From the NCBI GenBank assembly GCA_035556075.1, contig DATMFQ010000041.1, positions 1 through 64,000 of the forward strand: a stretch of 64,000 nt of DNA, read 5' to 3'. Origin of the DNA: 73-13 sp035556075. GTDB taxonomy: Bacteria > Actinomycetota > Actinomycetes > Actinomycetales > Microbacteriaceae. The number at the start of each line of letters is the position of its first letter. The stretch's first letter is position 1. The notes below the pieces were generated by a model. That model was not told where the DNA came from. It did no database searches and worked only from the letters and a program-made list of their open reading frames with translations. Below are positions 1 through 8,028 of this stretch, piece by piece. A program made the position numbers and the translations under genes.

Positions 1-179
1 ACGATACGACGCTGAGCCTCCGAGACACCGTTATCGGCACCGAGCTGAAACTGTCGGGTGCCGTGGAGATGACCATCGCACCTGAGCCCGCCTCGTACGC
101 GAACGCGCCCTATACCTGCGGTGCTACCAACCTCACGATCAGCACCGTCGACGGCGAGCTCCGGATGACGCGGCAGTAG
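1..179 (+). CDS. C-terminal end of an unidentified protein (partial)
   Basis: An open frame enters from the left edge and stops at TAG 177-179, giving the last 58 or so residues of a protein. The visible part is mixed polar and beta-prone, with one cysteine in the segment APYTCGATNL. It resembles the C-terminal end of a small exported or lipoprotein-type protein, but that is only an impression from composition. I do not recognise the family, and the start lies outside the window. Confidence 0.5.
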   Translation, partial: DTTLSLRDTVIGTELKLSGAVEMTIAPEPASYANAPYTCGATNLTISTVDGELRMTRQ

Positions 180-188
180 CCGTCCGGC

Positions 189-194
189 TAGGCT
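189..194 (+). promoter_or_regulatory. Candidate -10 box of tRNA-Val
   Basis: TAGGCT lies 13 bases before the mature 5' end of the tRNA, which would place transcription start a few bases ahead of the tRNA. No clear -35 box is visible. Confidence 0.4.
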
Positions 195-207
195 CTCCGG
201 GCGGACA

Positions 208-282
208 GGGGCCGTTAGCTCAGTTGGTCAGAGCACTGCGTTTACACCGCAGGGGTCGGGGGTTCGAGCCCCTCACGGCCCA
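208..282 (+). tRNA. tRNA-Val (anticodon UAC)
   Basis: A full cloverleaf can be folded. The acceptor strands are GGGCCGT and ACGGCCC, followed by discriminator A. The anticodon stem is CTGCG/CGCAG around loop TTTACAC, giving anticodon TAC (UAC, valine). The T loop is TTCGAGC. CC follows the discriminator but not CCA, so the CCA end must be completed by nucleotidyltransferase. It stands alone between unrelated genes. Confidence 0.93.
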
Positions 283-339
283 CCTCCCGCCCGGGACATA
301 TCCTGGCCGAGCGTCGACGGCGCGGAACGGGAGCGTGTG

Positions 340-1464
340 ATGGCGGACGAGGCCTGGTCGGCGGAGCAGTTCCGGCAGAAGTACGAGGAGCAGGCGGCGA
401 AGATCGGCCGCTTCAACCTCGCGGTGTTCGGCAAGACGGGCGTCGGCAAGTCGACGCTCATCAACGCGGTTTTCGGCGAGGACGTCGCCCCGACGGGGAT
501 CGGCGAGCCGGTCACGATGGACGGCCACCTCTATGTGCATCGCAGCGGCTTCCTCGGGCTCTACGACACACGCGGGCTCGAGATCGGCAATGACACCGAT
601 ACGCTGATCGGCGAGATCGACAAGCTCGTCAAGGCGAACCGGAAGCAGCCGGTGTCGGAGCAGATCCACGCCGCCTGGTACTGCATTCGCTCGACCGATC
701 GCCGCTTCGAGGACACCGAGGCCGAGTTCATCCGACGGCTCGATGCGATCGGGCTGCCGGTCGTCGCCGTCCTCACCCAGGTTCCGTCGCGCGATGGTGC
801 GCATCACGCTGACGCGGTCGCGCTCGCCGACCACATCGCCAGCCTCGGGCTCCCGATCGCCGGCGGACGTCCCGTCCTCGTCATGGCCGAGCCAGACGAC
901 TTCACCGGGCAGGTCGAGCACGGCCTGAAGGACCTCCTCGATGCCACCTTTCGCGTCGTACCGAATGCGGTCCAGGCCGCCGTCGCCGCGGCGCAGCGCA
1001 TCGACCTGGACCGCAAGCGCGCGAGCGCTCGGACGGTCGTTGGCAGCTCGGTTGCCGCGGCGGCGCTCGTAGGCGCAGTGCCGATCCCGGTCGCCGACGC
1101 AGCCGTGCTCGTGCCGATCCAGGGCGCGATGATCGCCGGCATCTCGGCCTGCTACGGGTTGAAACTGTCCGTCGTGTCGATCGCCGCCGAATTCCTCCCG
1201 GCGCTCGCCGCCGCAGGCGGCCCTGCCGCTGTCGCGAGCCTGCTCAAGCTCGTCCCGGGACTCGGCTCGGTGGTGAGCGCGACGGTGGCGGGGACGCTGA
1301 CCGGTGCGATCGGCTCCGCCTGGATGGCCGTGTGCGACCTCATCGTGCAGGACAAGCTCAAGGGCATTGACCAGCTGCTCGACCACGGCGCCCTGCGGAA
1401 GGTCTTCGAGGACACCCTCAAGGCCACGCTGCAGCGGGACCTGCGCGCGAAGCGACGCGACTGA
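340..1464 (+). CDS. GTPase with C-terminal DUF697-type membrane-associated region
   Basis: 374 residues. The P-loop GKTGVGKST (about residues 30-38) and the DTRG switch II motif (about 80) mark a TRAFAC-class GTPase of the YfjP/Era-like group. No clear [NT]KxD G4 motif is visible; TQVPS stands where it is expected. The C-terminal third is hydrophobic and matches the DUF697 style (AVPIPVADAAVLVPIQGAMI), which suggests membrane association. I chose ATG 340 rather than the adjoining GTG 337 because GGAACGGGAG gives good spacing. The cellular role is unknown. It converges with the purine permease, with a hairpin between them. Confidence 0.8.
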   Translation: MADEAWSAEQFRQKYEEQAAKIGRFNLAVFGKTGVGKSTLINAVFGEDVAPTGIGEPVTMDGHLYVHRSGFLGLYDTRGLEIGNDTDTLIGEIDKLVKANRKQPVSEQIHAAWYCIRSTDRRFEDTEAEFIRRLDAIGLPVVAVLTQVPSRDGAHHADAVALADHIASLGLPIAGGRPVLVMAEPDDFTGQVEHGLKDLLDATFRVVPNAVQAAVAAAQRIDLDRKRASARTVVGSSVAAAALVGAVPIPVADAAVLVPIQGAMIAGISACYGLKLSVVSIAAEFLPALAAAGGPAAVASLLKLVPGLGSVVSATVAGTLTGAIGSAWMAVCDLIVQDKLKGIDQLLDHGALRKVFEDTLKATLQRDLRAKRRD

Positions 1465-1479
1465 CGCCCGTGATGCGGT

Positions 1480-1513
1480 GACGAATGCGGGGGACCCGCC
1501 CGTCGCATTCGTC
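1480..1513. terminator. Hairpin between convergent genes
   Basis: A perfect 10-bp stem, GACGAATGCG (1480-1489) and CGCATTCGTC (1504-1513), surrounds a 14-base GC-rich loop. It lies between two converging stop codons (1464 and 1520) and could end transcription from both sides. There is no T-tract, so it may act with Rho or only protect 3' ends. Each arm contains the word GAATGCG/CGCATTC that is over-represented in this window. Confidence 0.55.
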
Positions 1514-1519
1514 CCTGCC

Positions 1520-2980
1520 TCAGCCGGCGAGCAGTGCCTCGATCGGGCCTCGTGCGAAGTAGATGACGAAGCCGGCAGCGGTGATCCACAGCAGCGGGCT
1601 GATCTCCTTGACCCGACCAGACAGCGACCGGATGACGACCCAGGCGATGAAGCCCGCGCCGATGCCGTTCGCGATCGAGTACGTCAGCGGCATGATCGTC
1701 ACCGTCAGGAAGACGGGGATGAGCGCGCCGACGTCGCTGAGGTCGATGTCGCGGATCTGCGCCATCATGAGCGCGCCGACGATGACGAGCGCGGCCGAGG
1801 CCACCTCGGTCGGGACGATCTCGGTCAGCGGCGTGAAGAACAGCGCGAGCAGGAAGAGCCCGCCGGTGACGATGTTGGCGAATCCGGTGCGGGCGCCCTC
1901 GCCGATGCCGGTGCCGGACTCGATGAAGACCGTGTTCGACGAGGAGGAGGTGAGGCCACCGGCGACGGCGCCGATGCCTTCGACGACGAGCGCCGATTTG
2001 AGGCGCGGGAAGTCGCCCTTCGCATCGGCGAGCTTCGCCTCGCGCGACAGGCCCGTGAAGGTGCCCATCGCGTCGAAGAAGTTCGTGAAGAACAGGGTGA
2101 AGACGAGCATGGTCGCCGCGAGCACCCCGATCCGCTCGAAGGAGCCGAAGCTCACCTGGCCGAACAGGCTGAAGTCCGGCACGCTGACGAGCGACGCTGG
2201 CAGCTGCGGCACGGTCAGGCCCCACCCGGCGGCGTTGAAGCCGGCGTCGGAGAACTGCGGTCCGAGGTGCATGGTCGCCTCGACGATGACCGCGGCCACC
2301 GTGCCGACGACGAGGCCGATGAGGATGGCGCCCTTGACGCGGAGCGCCAGCAGCACCCCGATGAGGATCGTCGTCAGCAGGAAGATGAGCGTCGGGACGG
2401 TCGCGATCGAGCCTTCGATGCCGAGGCCGACGGGCGGTGAGTTCGCGCCGGTGGCGGTGACAAAGCCGCCGTTGACGAACCCGATGAAGGCGATGAAGAG
2501 CCCGATGCCGACCGTGATCGCGATCTTGAGCTGCACGGGGACCGCATTGAAGATCATGCGACGCAGGCCCGTGACCGCCAGCAGCACGATGAGCACACCG
2601 TTGATGAGCACGAGGCCCATCGCCTCCGCCCAGGTGACCTGGCCGACGACGCTGACCGCGAGGAACGAGTTGATGCCGAGCCCCGCGGCGAAGGCGAAGG
2701 GCAGTCGTGCGACCAGCCCGAAGAGGATCGTCATGACGCCCGCGGTGAGCGCGGTCATGGCGGCGACGGCGCCGAAGCCCAGGTTCGCCCCGGCGACGTC
2801 GGTGCCGCTCGACAGGATGATCGGGTTGAGGATGACGATGTAGGCCATCGCCACGAAGGTGACGACGCCACCTCGAATCTCGGTGCCGATCGTGGAGCCG
2901 CGCGCGGTGATCTCGAAGAATCGGTCGAAGCGGTTCTTGGGCTGCTGCGTCGTCGGCGTGGGCGTCGGCGTGGTCGTCAT
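1520..2980 (-). CDS. NCS2-family purine/nucleobase permease (AzgA/GhxP-like)
   Basis: 486 residues with about twelve hydrophobic segments. The N-terminal stretch RFFEITARGSTIGTEIRGG, then FVAMAYIVILNP, and later GTGIGEGARTGFAN are typical of the COG2252 branch of NCS2 transporters (adenine, guanine and hypoxanthine permeases of the cytoplasmic membrane). Which base it carries cannot be read from the sequence. ATG 2980 is preferred over an upstream GTG because GGAGG sits 8 bases before it. A -10-like TATGGT lies just upstream. No purine riboswitch fold is seen in the short leader. Confidence 0.87.
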   Translation of the reverse strand: MTTTPTPTPTTQQPKNRFDRFFEITARGSTIGTEIRGGVVTFVAMAYIVILNPIILSSGTDVAGANLGFGAVAAMTALTAGVMTILFGLVARLPFAFAAGLGINSFLAVSVVGQVTWAEAMGLVLINGVLIVLLAVTGLRRMIFNAVPVQLKIAITVGIGLFIAFIGFVNGGFVTATGANSPPVGLGIEGSIATVPTLIFLLTTILIGVLLALRVKGAILIGLVVGTVAAVIVEATMHLGPQFSDAGFNAAGWGLTVPQLPASLVSVPDFSLFGQVSFGSFERIGVLAATMLVFTLFFTNFFDAMGTFTGLSREAKLADAKGDFPRLKSALVVEGIGAVAGGLTSSSSNTVFIESGTGIGEGARTGFANIVTGGLFLLALFFTPLTEIVPTEVASAALVIVGALMMAQIRDIDLSDVGALIPVFLTVTIMPLTYSIANGIGAGFIAWVVIRSLSGRVKEISPLLWITAAGFVIYFARGPIEALLAG

Positions 2981-3001
2981 CGTGGTGTCCTCCGGGGAAT
3001 G

Positions 3002-3007
3002 ACCATA
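3002..3007 (-). promoter_or_regulatory. Candidate -10 box of the NCS2 permease
   Basis: On the minus strand this reads TATGGT, about 21 bases before the ATG at 2980. The implied leader is short but includes the GGAGG ribosome site. Confidence 0.4.
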
Positions 3008-3069
3008 CTGGGTGATGGGCGACGTCTGAACCACCGAAGTGCTCGCCCCGCGATGAAGGAGTTGACGAC

Positions 3070-3867
3070 ATGCCTCGGTTCACGGTGTCGGATGGCACAA
3101 GCCTGTATTACGAGGACCTCGGGGAGGGTAGGCCGATCGTGTTCGTGCACGGCGGCGGTGCCACCCACGCCCTGTGGGAGCAGCAGGTCGTCGAGCTCGC
3201 GGATGAGTTCCGCACCGTCGTCTTCGACCACCGCGGCTGCGGCGCCTCGGACACCCCGCGTGGTGCGTACACGGTCGACCGCTACGCCGATGACCTCGCC
3301 GAGCTCATCGCCGGCCTCGGACTGGAGGGCGCGACGGTCGTCACGCATGGTATTGGCGGCCACATCACGCTCCGGGCCGTGCACCGTCACCCGGAGATGT
3401 GTGAGCGGCTCGTGCTCTGCGCGGCGGCGCCCTGGTTCGCTGGCGACAAGGATGGTGCCGGCGGGTTCAGTGACGAATTCCTCGAGGCGCTCATGACCGG
3501 ATCAGCCGCGAACTTCCCCGAGTCCGAGTGGCGGATCATCGACCAGTGGCTCTTCCACACTGATCCGGGCCTCGCGACGAAGGTCGCTGCGCTCGGCCAG
3601 GCCGTGTCCTGGTCGGTGTACGCCCACCGGAAGCTGTCGCAGTCGCTCCAGTCGGTCGACCACCGCCCGTACCTGCCCGAGATCACGCAGCGTGCCCTCG
3701 TCGCGCACGGCGTGCACGACCGGAAGAACCGCTTCGAAGGCTCGGCCCACCTCGCCACGTTGCTGCCGAATGCGCGGCTCGAGCGATTCGAGGAGAGCTC
3801 GCACGCCGTGTTCGCGGACGAGCGCGCGCGGTTCAACGAGGTCGTCGCCGCATTCGTCCGGGAGTAG
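3070..3867 (+). CDS. Alpha/beta-hydrolase-fold protein lacking the nucleophile serine
   Basis: 265 residues with the usual hydrolase landmarks: HGGG oxyanion region (27-30), DHRGCGAS (53-60), an acid-bearing segment HGVHDRKN, and a late His in SSHAVF. The nucleophile elbow, normally G-x-S-x-G, reads T-H-G-I-G-G, so residue 94 is Gly (codon GGT at 3349-3351), not Ser. It is therefore probably not a standard serine hydrolase. It could be a pseudoenzyme, an enzyme with another mechanism, or a recent inactivating change (AGT to GGT is one base). AAGGAG precedes ATG 3070. Confidence 0.85.
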   Translation: MPRFTVSDGTSLYYEDLGEGRPIVFVHGGGATHALWEQQVVELADEFRTVVFDHRGCGASDTPRGAYTVDRYADDLAELIAGLGLEGATVVTHGIGGHITLRAVHRHPEMCERLVLCAAAPWFAGDKDGAGGFSDEFLEALMTGSAANFPESEWRIIDQWLFHTDPGLATKVAALGQAVSWSVYAHRKLSQSLQSVDHRPYLPEITQRALVAHGVHDRKNRFEGSAHLATLLPNARLERFEESSHAVFADERARFNEVVAAFVRE

Positions 3868-3904
3868 CCCGTCGCCCGTCGTGGCGCTCCAGCGCATCCG
3901 TCGG

Positions 3905-3910
3905 TAGCGT
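3905..3910 (+). promoter_or_regulatory. Leaderless-type -10 box, PEP-mutase-family gene
   Basis: TAGCGT ends 6 bases before ATG 3917, so transcription would start at or next to the start codon. Confidence 0.55.
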
Positions 3911-3916
3911 CGAGGC

Positions 3917-4687
3917 ATGAGCATCCGCGAGAAAGCCGAAGTCCTGCAGCAGCTCCACCGGGCGCCGGAGATCCTCCGGGTCGTCAACGTGTGGGACCCG
4001 ATCACGACGAGGGTGGTCGCGTCGCTGCCCGGCACGAAGGCGATCGCGACCGCGGGGCACTCGATCGCCGCGAGCCACGGCTACGCCGACGGTCAGATCC
4101 CGCTCGATCTGGCGATCGCGGCCATCCAGCGCATTGCCGCGGCCACGGACCTCCCGGTCACTGCCGACCTCGACGCGGGCTTCGGTGACGCGGGGGAGAC
4201 GGTGCGGCGGGCAATCGAGGCCGGCGCGGTCGGTGCGAACATCGAGGACCGCCTCGTGCCGCTGGCAGAGGCGGTCGCTCGGGTCGAGGTGGCCGTGGCG
4301 GCGGCCGAGCGTGAGGGCATCCCGTTCCAGCTCAACGCCCGCACCGACGCGATGATCCGGGGTGGCGACCGGCCGCGCGAGGACAGCATCGCCGACGCGA
4401 TCACACGAGGCCGCGCATTCCTCGAGGCGGGGGCCGCCCTCGTCTTCGTCCCCGGTGTGCTCGATCGCGAGACGACCGAGCAGCTCGTCGCGGGTCTCGG
4501 TGAGCGCAAGCTCAGCGTCATCGGCCTCCCCGGTGCCCTGCCCGCCGCGGAGTACGAGTCGCTCGGCGTCGCGCGCATCTCCTACGGCCCGACGACGCAG
4601 CGCCACGCGCTTCGAGCGCTCCGTGACCTCGCCGAGGACCTGTACGCCGACGGTGTCGTGCCGACGGACACGCCCGCGCTCAACTGA
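3917..4687 (+). CDS. Isocitrate lyase / PEP mutase family protein
   Basis: 256 residues, matching the phosphoenolpyruvate mutase/isocitrate lyase barrel fold. Typical elements are NVWDPITTRVVASLPGTKAIATAG near the N-terminus, TADLDAGFGD (metal-binding region), GANIEDRL, and NARTDAM. The KKCGH motif of true isocitrate lyases is absent, so it is more likely a carboxyphosphonoenolpyruvate-mutase-like or 2-methylisocitrate-lyase-like C-C or C-P bond enzyme of unknown substrate. Its start is set by a -10 box 6 bases upstream rather than by a ribosome site. It converges with otsAB. Confidence 0.82.
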   Translation: MSIREKAEVLQQLHRAPEILRVVNVWDPITTRVVASLPGTKAIATAGHSIAASHGYADGQIPLDLAIAAIQRIAAATDLPVTADLDAGFGDAGETVRRAIEAGAVGANIEDRLVPLAEAVARVEVAVAAAEREGIPFQLNARTDAMIRGGDRPREDSIADAITRGRAFLEAGAALVFVPGVLDRETTEQLVAGLGERKLSVIGLPGALPAAEYESLGVARISYGPTTQRHALRALRDLAEDLYADGVVPTDTPALN

Positions 4688-4716
4688 GCACCTGAGCATC
4701 CAGGGAGGAATGCGGC

Positions 4717-6984
4717 TCAGCCCTCGCGGAGGTCCGCGAGCGTCGTGAGCACCTCGGCGATCTCGGCCGGGGACGCCACCCGGTACGGTGCGACGGTCGG
4801 ACCCGAGCCGCATTTCACGCCGAGGTCGTCGGCACGCAGCGCCGCGAAGGCGTCCTCGTCGGTCACGTCATCGCCGGCGTAGAAGACGGCGTCGGCGCCG
4901 ACGAGCTGTCGGAGTCGCTCGATGACGTGCCCCTTTGTCGCGGTGCTCGTCGCGAACTCGACGACGTGATGGCCGTCCCGGATGCGCAGTCGGTCGACAT
5001 CGAGCTGGCTGCGCACCGCCTCGAGGGCCTCGTATCGCACGGCGGCGGCGTCCTCGGCGCTCACCCGCCTGGTGTGGAGCACCCGGCCATACGGTTTCGC
5101 CTCGATCCAGCTGCCCTCGTGCTTCGCCGCGACGTGCTCGAGGACGACGTCGAGGGCGTCGAGCAGTGACTGCTCGACGGGGTCGGGCTCGTGCGGGCCG
5201 AGGCCATCGGGGAATTCGGCGCCGTGCGAGCCGATGAGGAGCACGCCGTCCGGTGCCTCGGCGACCTCGCTGAGGTCCTTGCGGCCGCGACCCGAGACGA
5301 ATGCGACTCTCGTGCCGCCGATGGCGACGAGGCGTCGGACCGCCTCGAGCGATTCGGGCAGCGCCCGCGAGGTCGAGGGGTCGTCGACGTGCGGCGAGAG
5401 CGTCCCGTCGAAGTCGAGGGCGACGAGGAGCTCCGGCACGGCCGCGAGCTGCCGCAGCGCGGTGGTGAGGTCCGCGGTCGGCGGTTGGAACGCCTCCGGG
5501 CCGGTCGCGCGGTCCAGCCACGGGAGGCGCAGTGGCGCGGTTGGGGTGCCGGAGAACTTCGGGGTCGCGACGCCGGCGACCCGCTCGAGCGTGTCGAGGA
5601 AGTCTTTCGACCAGCGCACGACGTCCCGCTCGCGGACCTGGCGGCGCAGCGCCCGCATCCGCCGCCGCCGCTCCGGCTTCGGCATCGAGATGGCCTGGAG
5701 GATCGCGTGTTTCAGCCCGTCGATGTCGTGCGGGTTGATGAGGATGGCGCGTCGGAGCTCGTCGGAGGCGCCGGTGAACTCGGAGAGGATGAGCACCCCG
5801 TCCTCGTCGAAGCGGCTCGCAACGTACTCCTTGGCGACGAGGTTCATGCCGTCGCGCAGCGAGGTGACGAGCATGACGTCGGCGGCGAGGTACAGCGCCG
5901 CCATCTCCGCCTTCGGGTAGCCCTGGTGCAGGTAGGTGATCGGGGTGTGCGCGAGGGTCGCGTGCACCCCGTTGATCCGCCCGACCGTGAGCTCGACCTC
6001 GTCCCGCAGCTGCATGTAGGCAGCGACCCGCTCGCGGCTCGGGCTTGCCACCTGGATGAGTTTCGTCTCGGCCGGGTCAATGCGTCGCTCTTGCAGGAGC
6101 TCGCCGAAGGCTTTGAGCCGATGCGAGATGCCCTTGGTGTAGTCGAGTCGGTCGACGCCGAGGAGGACGGTCTGCGGGTCGCCGAGGCCGGCGCGGATCT
6201 CGCGGGCGCGCGCCTGGACGCGCTCGTCCCGCGCGAGCGCCTCGAATCCGGGCGTGTCGATCGAGATCGGGAAGCTGCGCGCGGCGACCTGGCGGAGGCG
6301 TCCGGCAGCGTCGACCGCTTCGATGTCGGCGCCGCGGGCGACGGCCCGCGTGCTGTACCCGGTCAGGCGCCTCGCGGCCGTGACGAAGTTCGCGACATCG
6401 GCCGATCGCTGGAAGCCGATGACGTCGGCGCCGAGCAGGCCTTCGATGATCTGCTGTCGCCAGGGCAGCTGGGAGAAGAGGCCATATGGCGGGAACGGAA
6501 TATGGTCGAAGAATCCGATCGCGAGGTCGGGGCGCAGCTTCCGCAGCAGCTGGGGGACGAGCTGGAGCTGGTAGTCGTGCACCCACACGATGGCGCCCTC
6601 GGTCGCGACGCTCGCCGCGGCCTTCGCGAAGGTCTCATTCACCTGGCGGTAGAGGTCCCACGTCTCCCGGTGGTAGCTCGGCGCCGCGATGACGTCGTGG
6701 TAGAGCGGCCAGAGGGTGTCGTTGCTGAAGCCCTCGTAGTAGCCTGCGACCTCCTCGGCGCTGAGCGCGACGGGCACGAGCCGCATGCCCCGCACCTCGA
6801 AGGGCTCGAGCTCGAGGTCGGGGGCGCCGGACCAGCCGACCCAGGCGCCGCCCGCGGCCTGCATCGTCGGCTCGAGGGCCGCGACGAGGCCACCCGGTGA
6901 CGGGCGCCAGGTCGCGCTGCCGTCGGGGGCGACCACTCGGTCGACGGGCAGCCGATTGGAGACAATGACGAGGTCGAGGCCCAT
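4717..6984 (-). CDS. otsA-otsB fusion: Fused trehalose-6-phosphate synthase / phosphatase
   Basis: 755 residues carrying both steps of trehalose synthesis. The N-terminal GT20 synthase (about 1-470) has VIVSNRLPVDR, SPGGLV, WVHDYQLQLVP and SEFTGASDEL. It joins UDP-glucose to glucose-6-phosphate. The C-terminal HAD phosphatase (about 510-755) has LDFDGTLSP, SGRGRKDL, and GDDVTDEDAF. ATG 6984 is chosen because AAGGGG precedes it and the GT20 core begins there; the frame opens upstream at 7020. A single bifunctional protein is known in several Micrococcales. The product serves as osmoprotectant and reserve sugar. Confidence 0.93.
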   Translation of the reverse strand: MGLDLVIVSNRLPVDRVVAPDGSATWRPSPGGLVAALEPTMQAAGGAWVGWSGAPDLELEPFEVRGMRLVPVALSAEEVAGYYEGFSNDTLWPLYHDVIAAPSYHRETWDLYRQVNETFAKAAASVATEGAIVWVHDYQLQLVPQLLRKLRPDLAIGFFDHIPFPPYGLFSQLPWRQQIIEGLLGADVIGFQRSADVANFVTAARRLTGYSTRAVARGADIEAVDAAGRLRQVAARSFPISIDTPGFEALARDERVQARAREIRAGLGDPQTVLLGVDRLDYTKGISHRLKAFGELLQERRIDPAETKLIQVASPSRERVAAYMQLRDEVELTVGRINGVHATLAHTPITYLHQGYPKAEMAALYLAADVMLVTSLRDGMNLVAKEYVASRFDEDGVLILSEFTGASDELRRAILINPHDIDGLKHAILQAISMPKPERRRRMRALRRQVRERDVVRWSKDFLDTLERVAGVATPKFSGTPTAPLRLPWLDRATGPEAFQPPTADLTTALRQLAAVPELLVALDFDGTLSPHVDDPSTSRALPESLEAVRRLVAIGGTRVAFVSGRGRKDLSEVAEAPDGVLLIGSHGAEFPDGLGPHEPDPVEQSLLDALDVVLEHVAAKHEGSWIEAKPYGRVLHTRRVSAEDAAAVRYEALEAVRSQLDVDRLRIRDGHHVVEFATSTATKGHVIERLRQLVGADAVFYAGDDVTDEDAFAALRADDLGVKCGSGPTVAPYRVASPAEIAEVLTTLADLREG

Positions 6985-7107
6985 CGGCGTCCCCTTTCGG
7001 CGTGGCGCGGCTAGCCCCACGGTAGCCAGTCTGGCTGCGAGTGGGAAACCCTGGTCGGAGGAATGCGGCTGGCGCGTCTCGCGTCGGTGTCGAGTTCCGG
7101 CAGGAGT

Positions 7108-7587
7108 TCAGCTGTGGGCGGCCGCGGGATAGTCGGGCCGCGGCGGCTGCTGCGGCTGGTCGGAGAATTCCCCGCCCTGCCGGCCGCCGTACGGTCGTCC
7201 ATGGTCGGCGAACTCGTCCCGTTGGTACACGAGTGTCCAGTCGCCCATGGTGAATCGCGCACCGGTGCGCAGCGTCTCCGTGCGGTCGCCAGTAGCGTTG
7301 CCGTCCGCCTCCGGGTTCGAGTTCATCTCGCCCTCGCCGTGGAGGGTGAGGACGAATTCGTCGCGTGCGTCGTGCGTGATCGTCGCGTGGATGATGTCGG
7401 TGCCGGGCAAGTGCAGACCGACATCGGGGCCGGAACCGATCGTGGTGGTCGCAGCGGCGAACTCGTGGATGCGTCGCTCATCGCCGCGGCTGATGAGCAG
7501 GCGGGGGTGGCCGGCGCCCCATGCGGCATGCGTCGTGGTCGGTCGGGACTCGCCCGGGTGTGGCGTTGGGGTCAGCTGATCGTCCAT
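7108..7587 (-). CDS. Degenerate FHA-like domain protein
   Basis: 159 residues. The middle resembles a forkhead-associated fold: LLISRGDERRIHEF, then TTIGSGPDVGLHLPGTDIIH, then TGARFTMGDWTLVY. The residues that usually bind phosphothreonine are altered. The GR pair reads GS, and the S-R-x-H motif reads D-I-I-H. The flanks are Pro- and Gly-rich and probably disordered. ATG 7587 is supported by a minus-strand TAGCGT 7 bases upstream. Phospho-peptide binding is doubtful; the fold assignment itself is an inference. Confidence 0.65.
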   Translation of the reverse strand: MDDQLTPTPHPGESRPTTTHAAWGAGHPRLLISRGDERRIHEFAAATTTIGSGPDVGLHLPGTDIIHATITHDARDEFVLTLHGEGEMNSNPEADGNATGDRTETLRTGARFTMGDWTLVYQRDEFADHGRPYGGRQGGEFSDQPQQPPRPDYPAAAHS

Positions 7588-7594
7588 GCGGCCG

Positions 7595-7600
7595 ACGCTA
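7595..7600 (-). promoter_or_regulatory. Leaderless-type -10 box, FHA-like gene
   Basis: On the minus strand this reads TAGCGT, 7 bases before ATG 7587. No ribosome site is needed at that spacing. Confidence 0.5.
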
Positions 7601-7650
7601 CCTCGGGCTGGCGCGGTCGCCCAGGGGATTGACAACGGGCCAGCGGGGGC

Positions 7651-7920
7651 TCAGTGGTTGCGGAGCATGTCGATGAGCTCGGCTTTGCGCTGGCCGGAGT
7701 AGCCGGTGAGCCCCAGCTCCTTCGCGCGAGCGCGCAACTCCTTGACGGTCCAGTCCTCGTAGTCGCCGGCCTTGCCGCCGCGGCGGCCTACCGCCGGGCG
7801 ACCATCCCGAGCGGCGGCGTTGGAGATACGCGCCGCCTTCTCCTTTGACGCGCCATCGTCACGGAGGGCCTCATACAGTTCGGGGTCCTTGAGTCGGTCG
7901 GCGCCGCGCCGTCCAGGCAT
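7651..7920 (-). CDS. Small Rho_N-domain (DUF7218-type) protein
   Basis: 89 residues. The N-terminal half (PELYEALRDDGASKEKAARISNAAAR) resembles the DUF7218 segment of small actinobacterial proteins. The C-terminal half (TVKELRARAKELGLTGYSGQRKAELIDMLR) is a clear Rho termination factor N-terminal/SAP-like fold, which usually contacts nucleic acid. A near-perfect AAGGAGG sits 8 bases before ATG 7920, overriding an upstream start at 7989. It is strongly basic with a central GRRGGK linker. The function is unknown; small proteins of this type are often linked to nucleoid or stress biology. Confidence 0.8.
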   Translation of the reverse strand: MPGRRGADRLKDPELYEALRDDGASKEKAARISNAAARDGRPAVGRRGGKAGDYEDWTVKELRARAKELGLTGYSGQRKAELIDMLRNH

Positions 7921-7947
7921 GTGCGTCCTCCTTGCGCTGGGGCTGGC

Positions 7948-7953
7948 ACCGTA
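7948..7953 (-). promoter_or_regulatory. Candidate -10 box of the Rho_N-domain gene
   Basis: The minus strand reads TACGGT here. A start about 7 bases on would give a leader of around 20 bases that still contains the AAGGAGG site. Confidence 0.35.
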
Positions 7954-8016
7954 GCAGGTCGCCCTGTCGCGGCAGTAGGGGCTTGACACGCGGGTATCGG
8001 CGCCTCGGCGGAGCCA

Positions 8017-8022
8017 TACGAT
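8017..8022 (+). promoter_or_regulatory. Leaderless-type -10 box, MFS transporter gene
   Basis: TACGAT ends 6 bases before ATG 8029. A consensus-like TTGACA at 7983-7988 is too far upstream (28 bases) to be its -35 box. Confidence 0.5.
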
Positions 8023-8028
8023 GACGGG

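Noticed and set aside
7983..7988. TTGACA as the -35 box of the MFS gene
   Set aside because: It is 28 bases from the TACGAT -10 box, too far for a sigma-70-type promoter, and no other hexamer sits at 16-18 bases.
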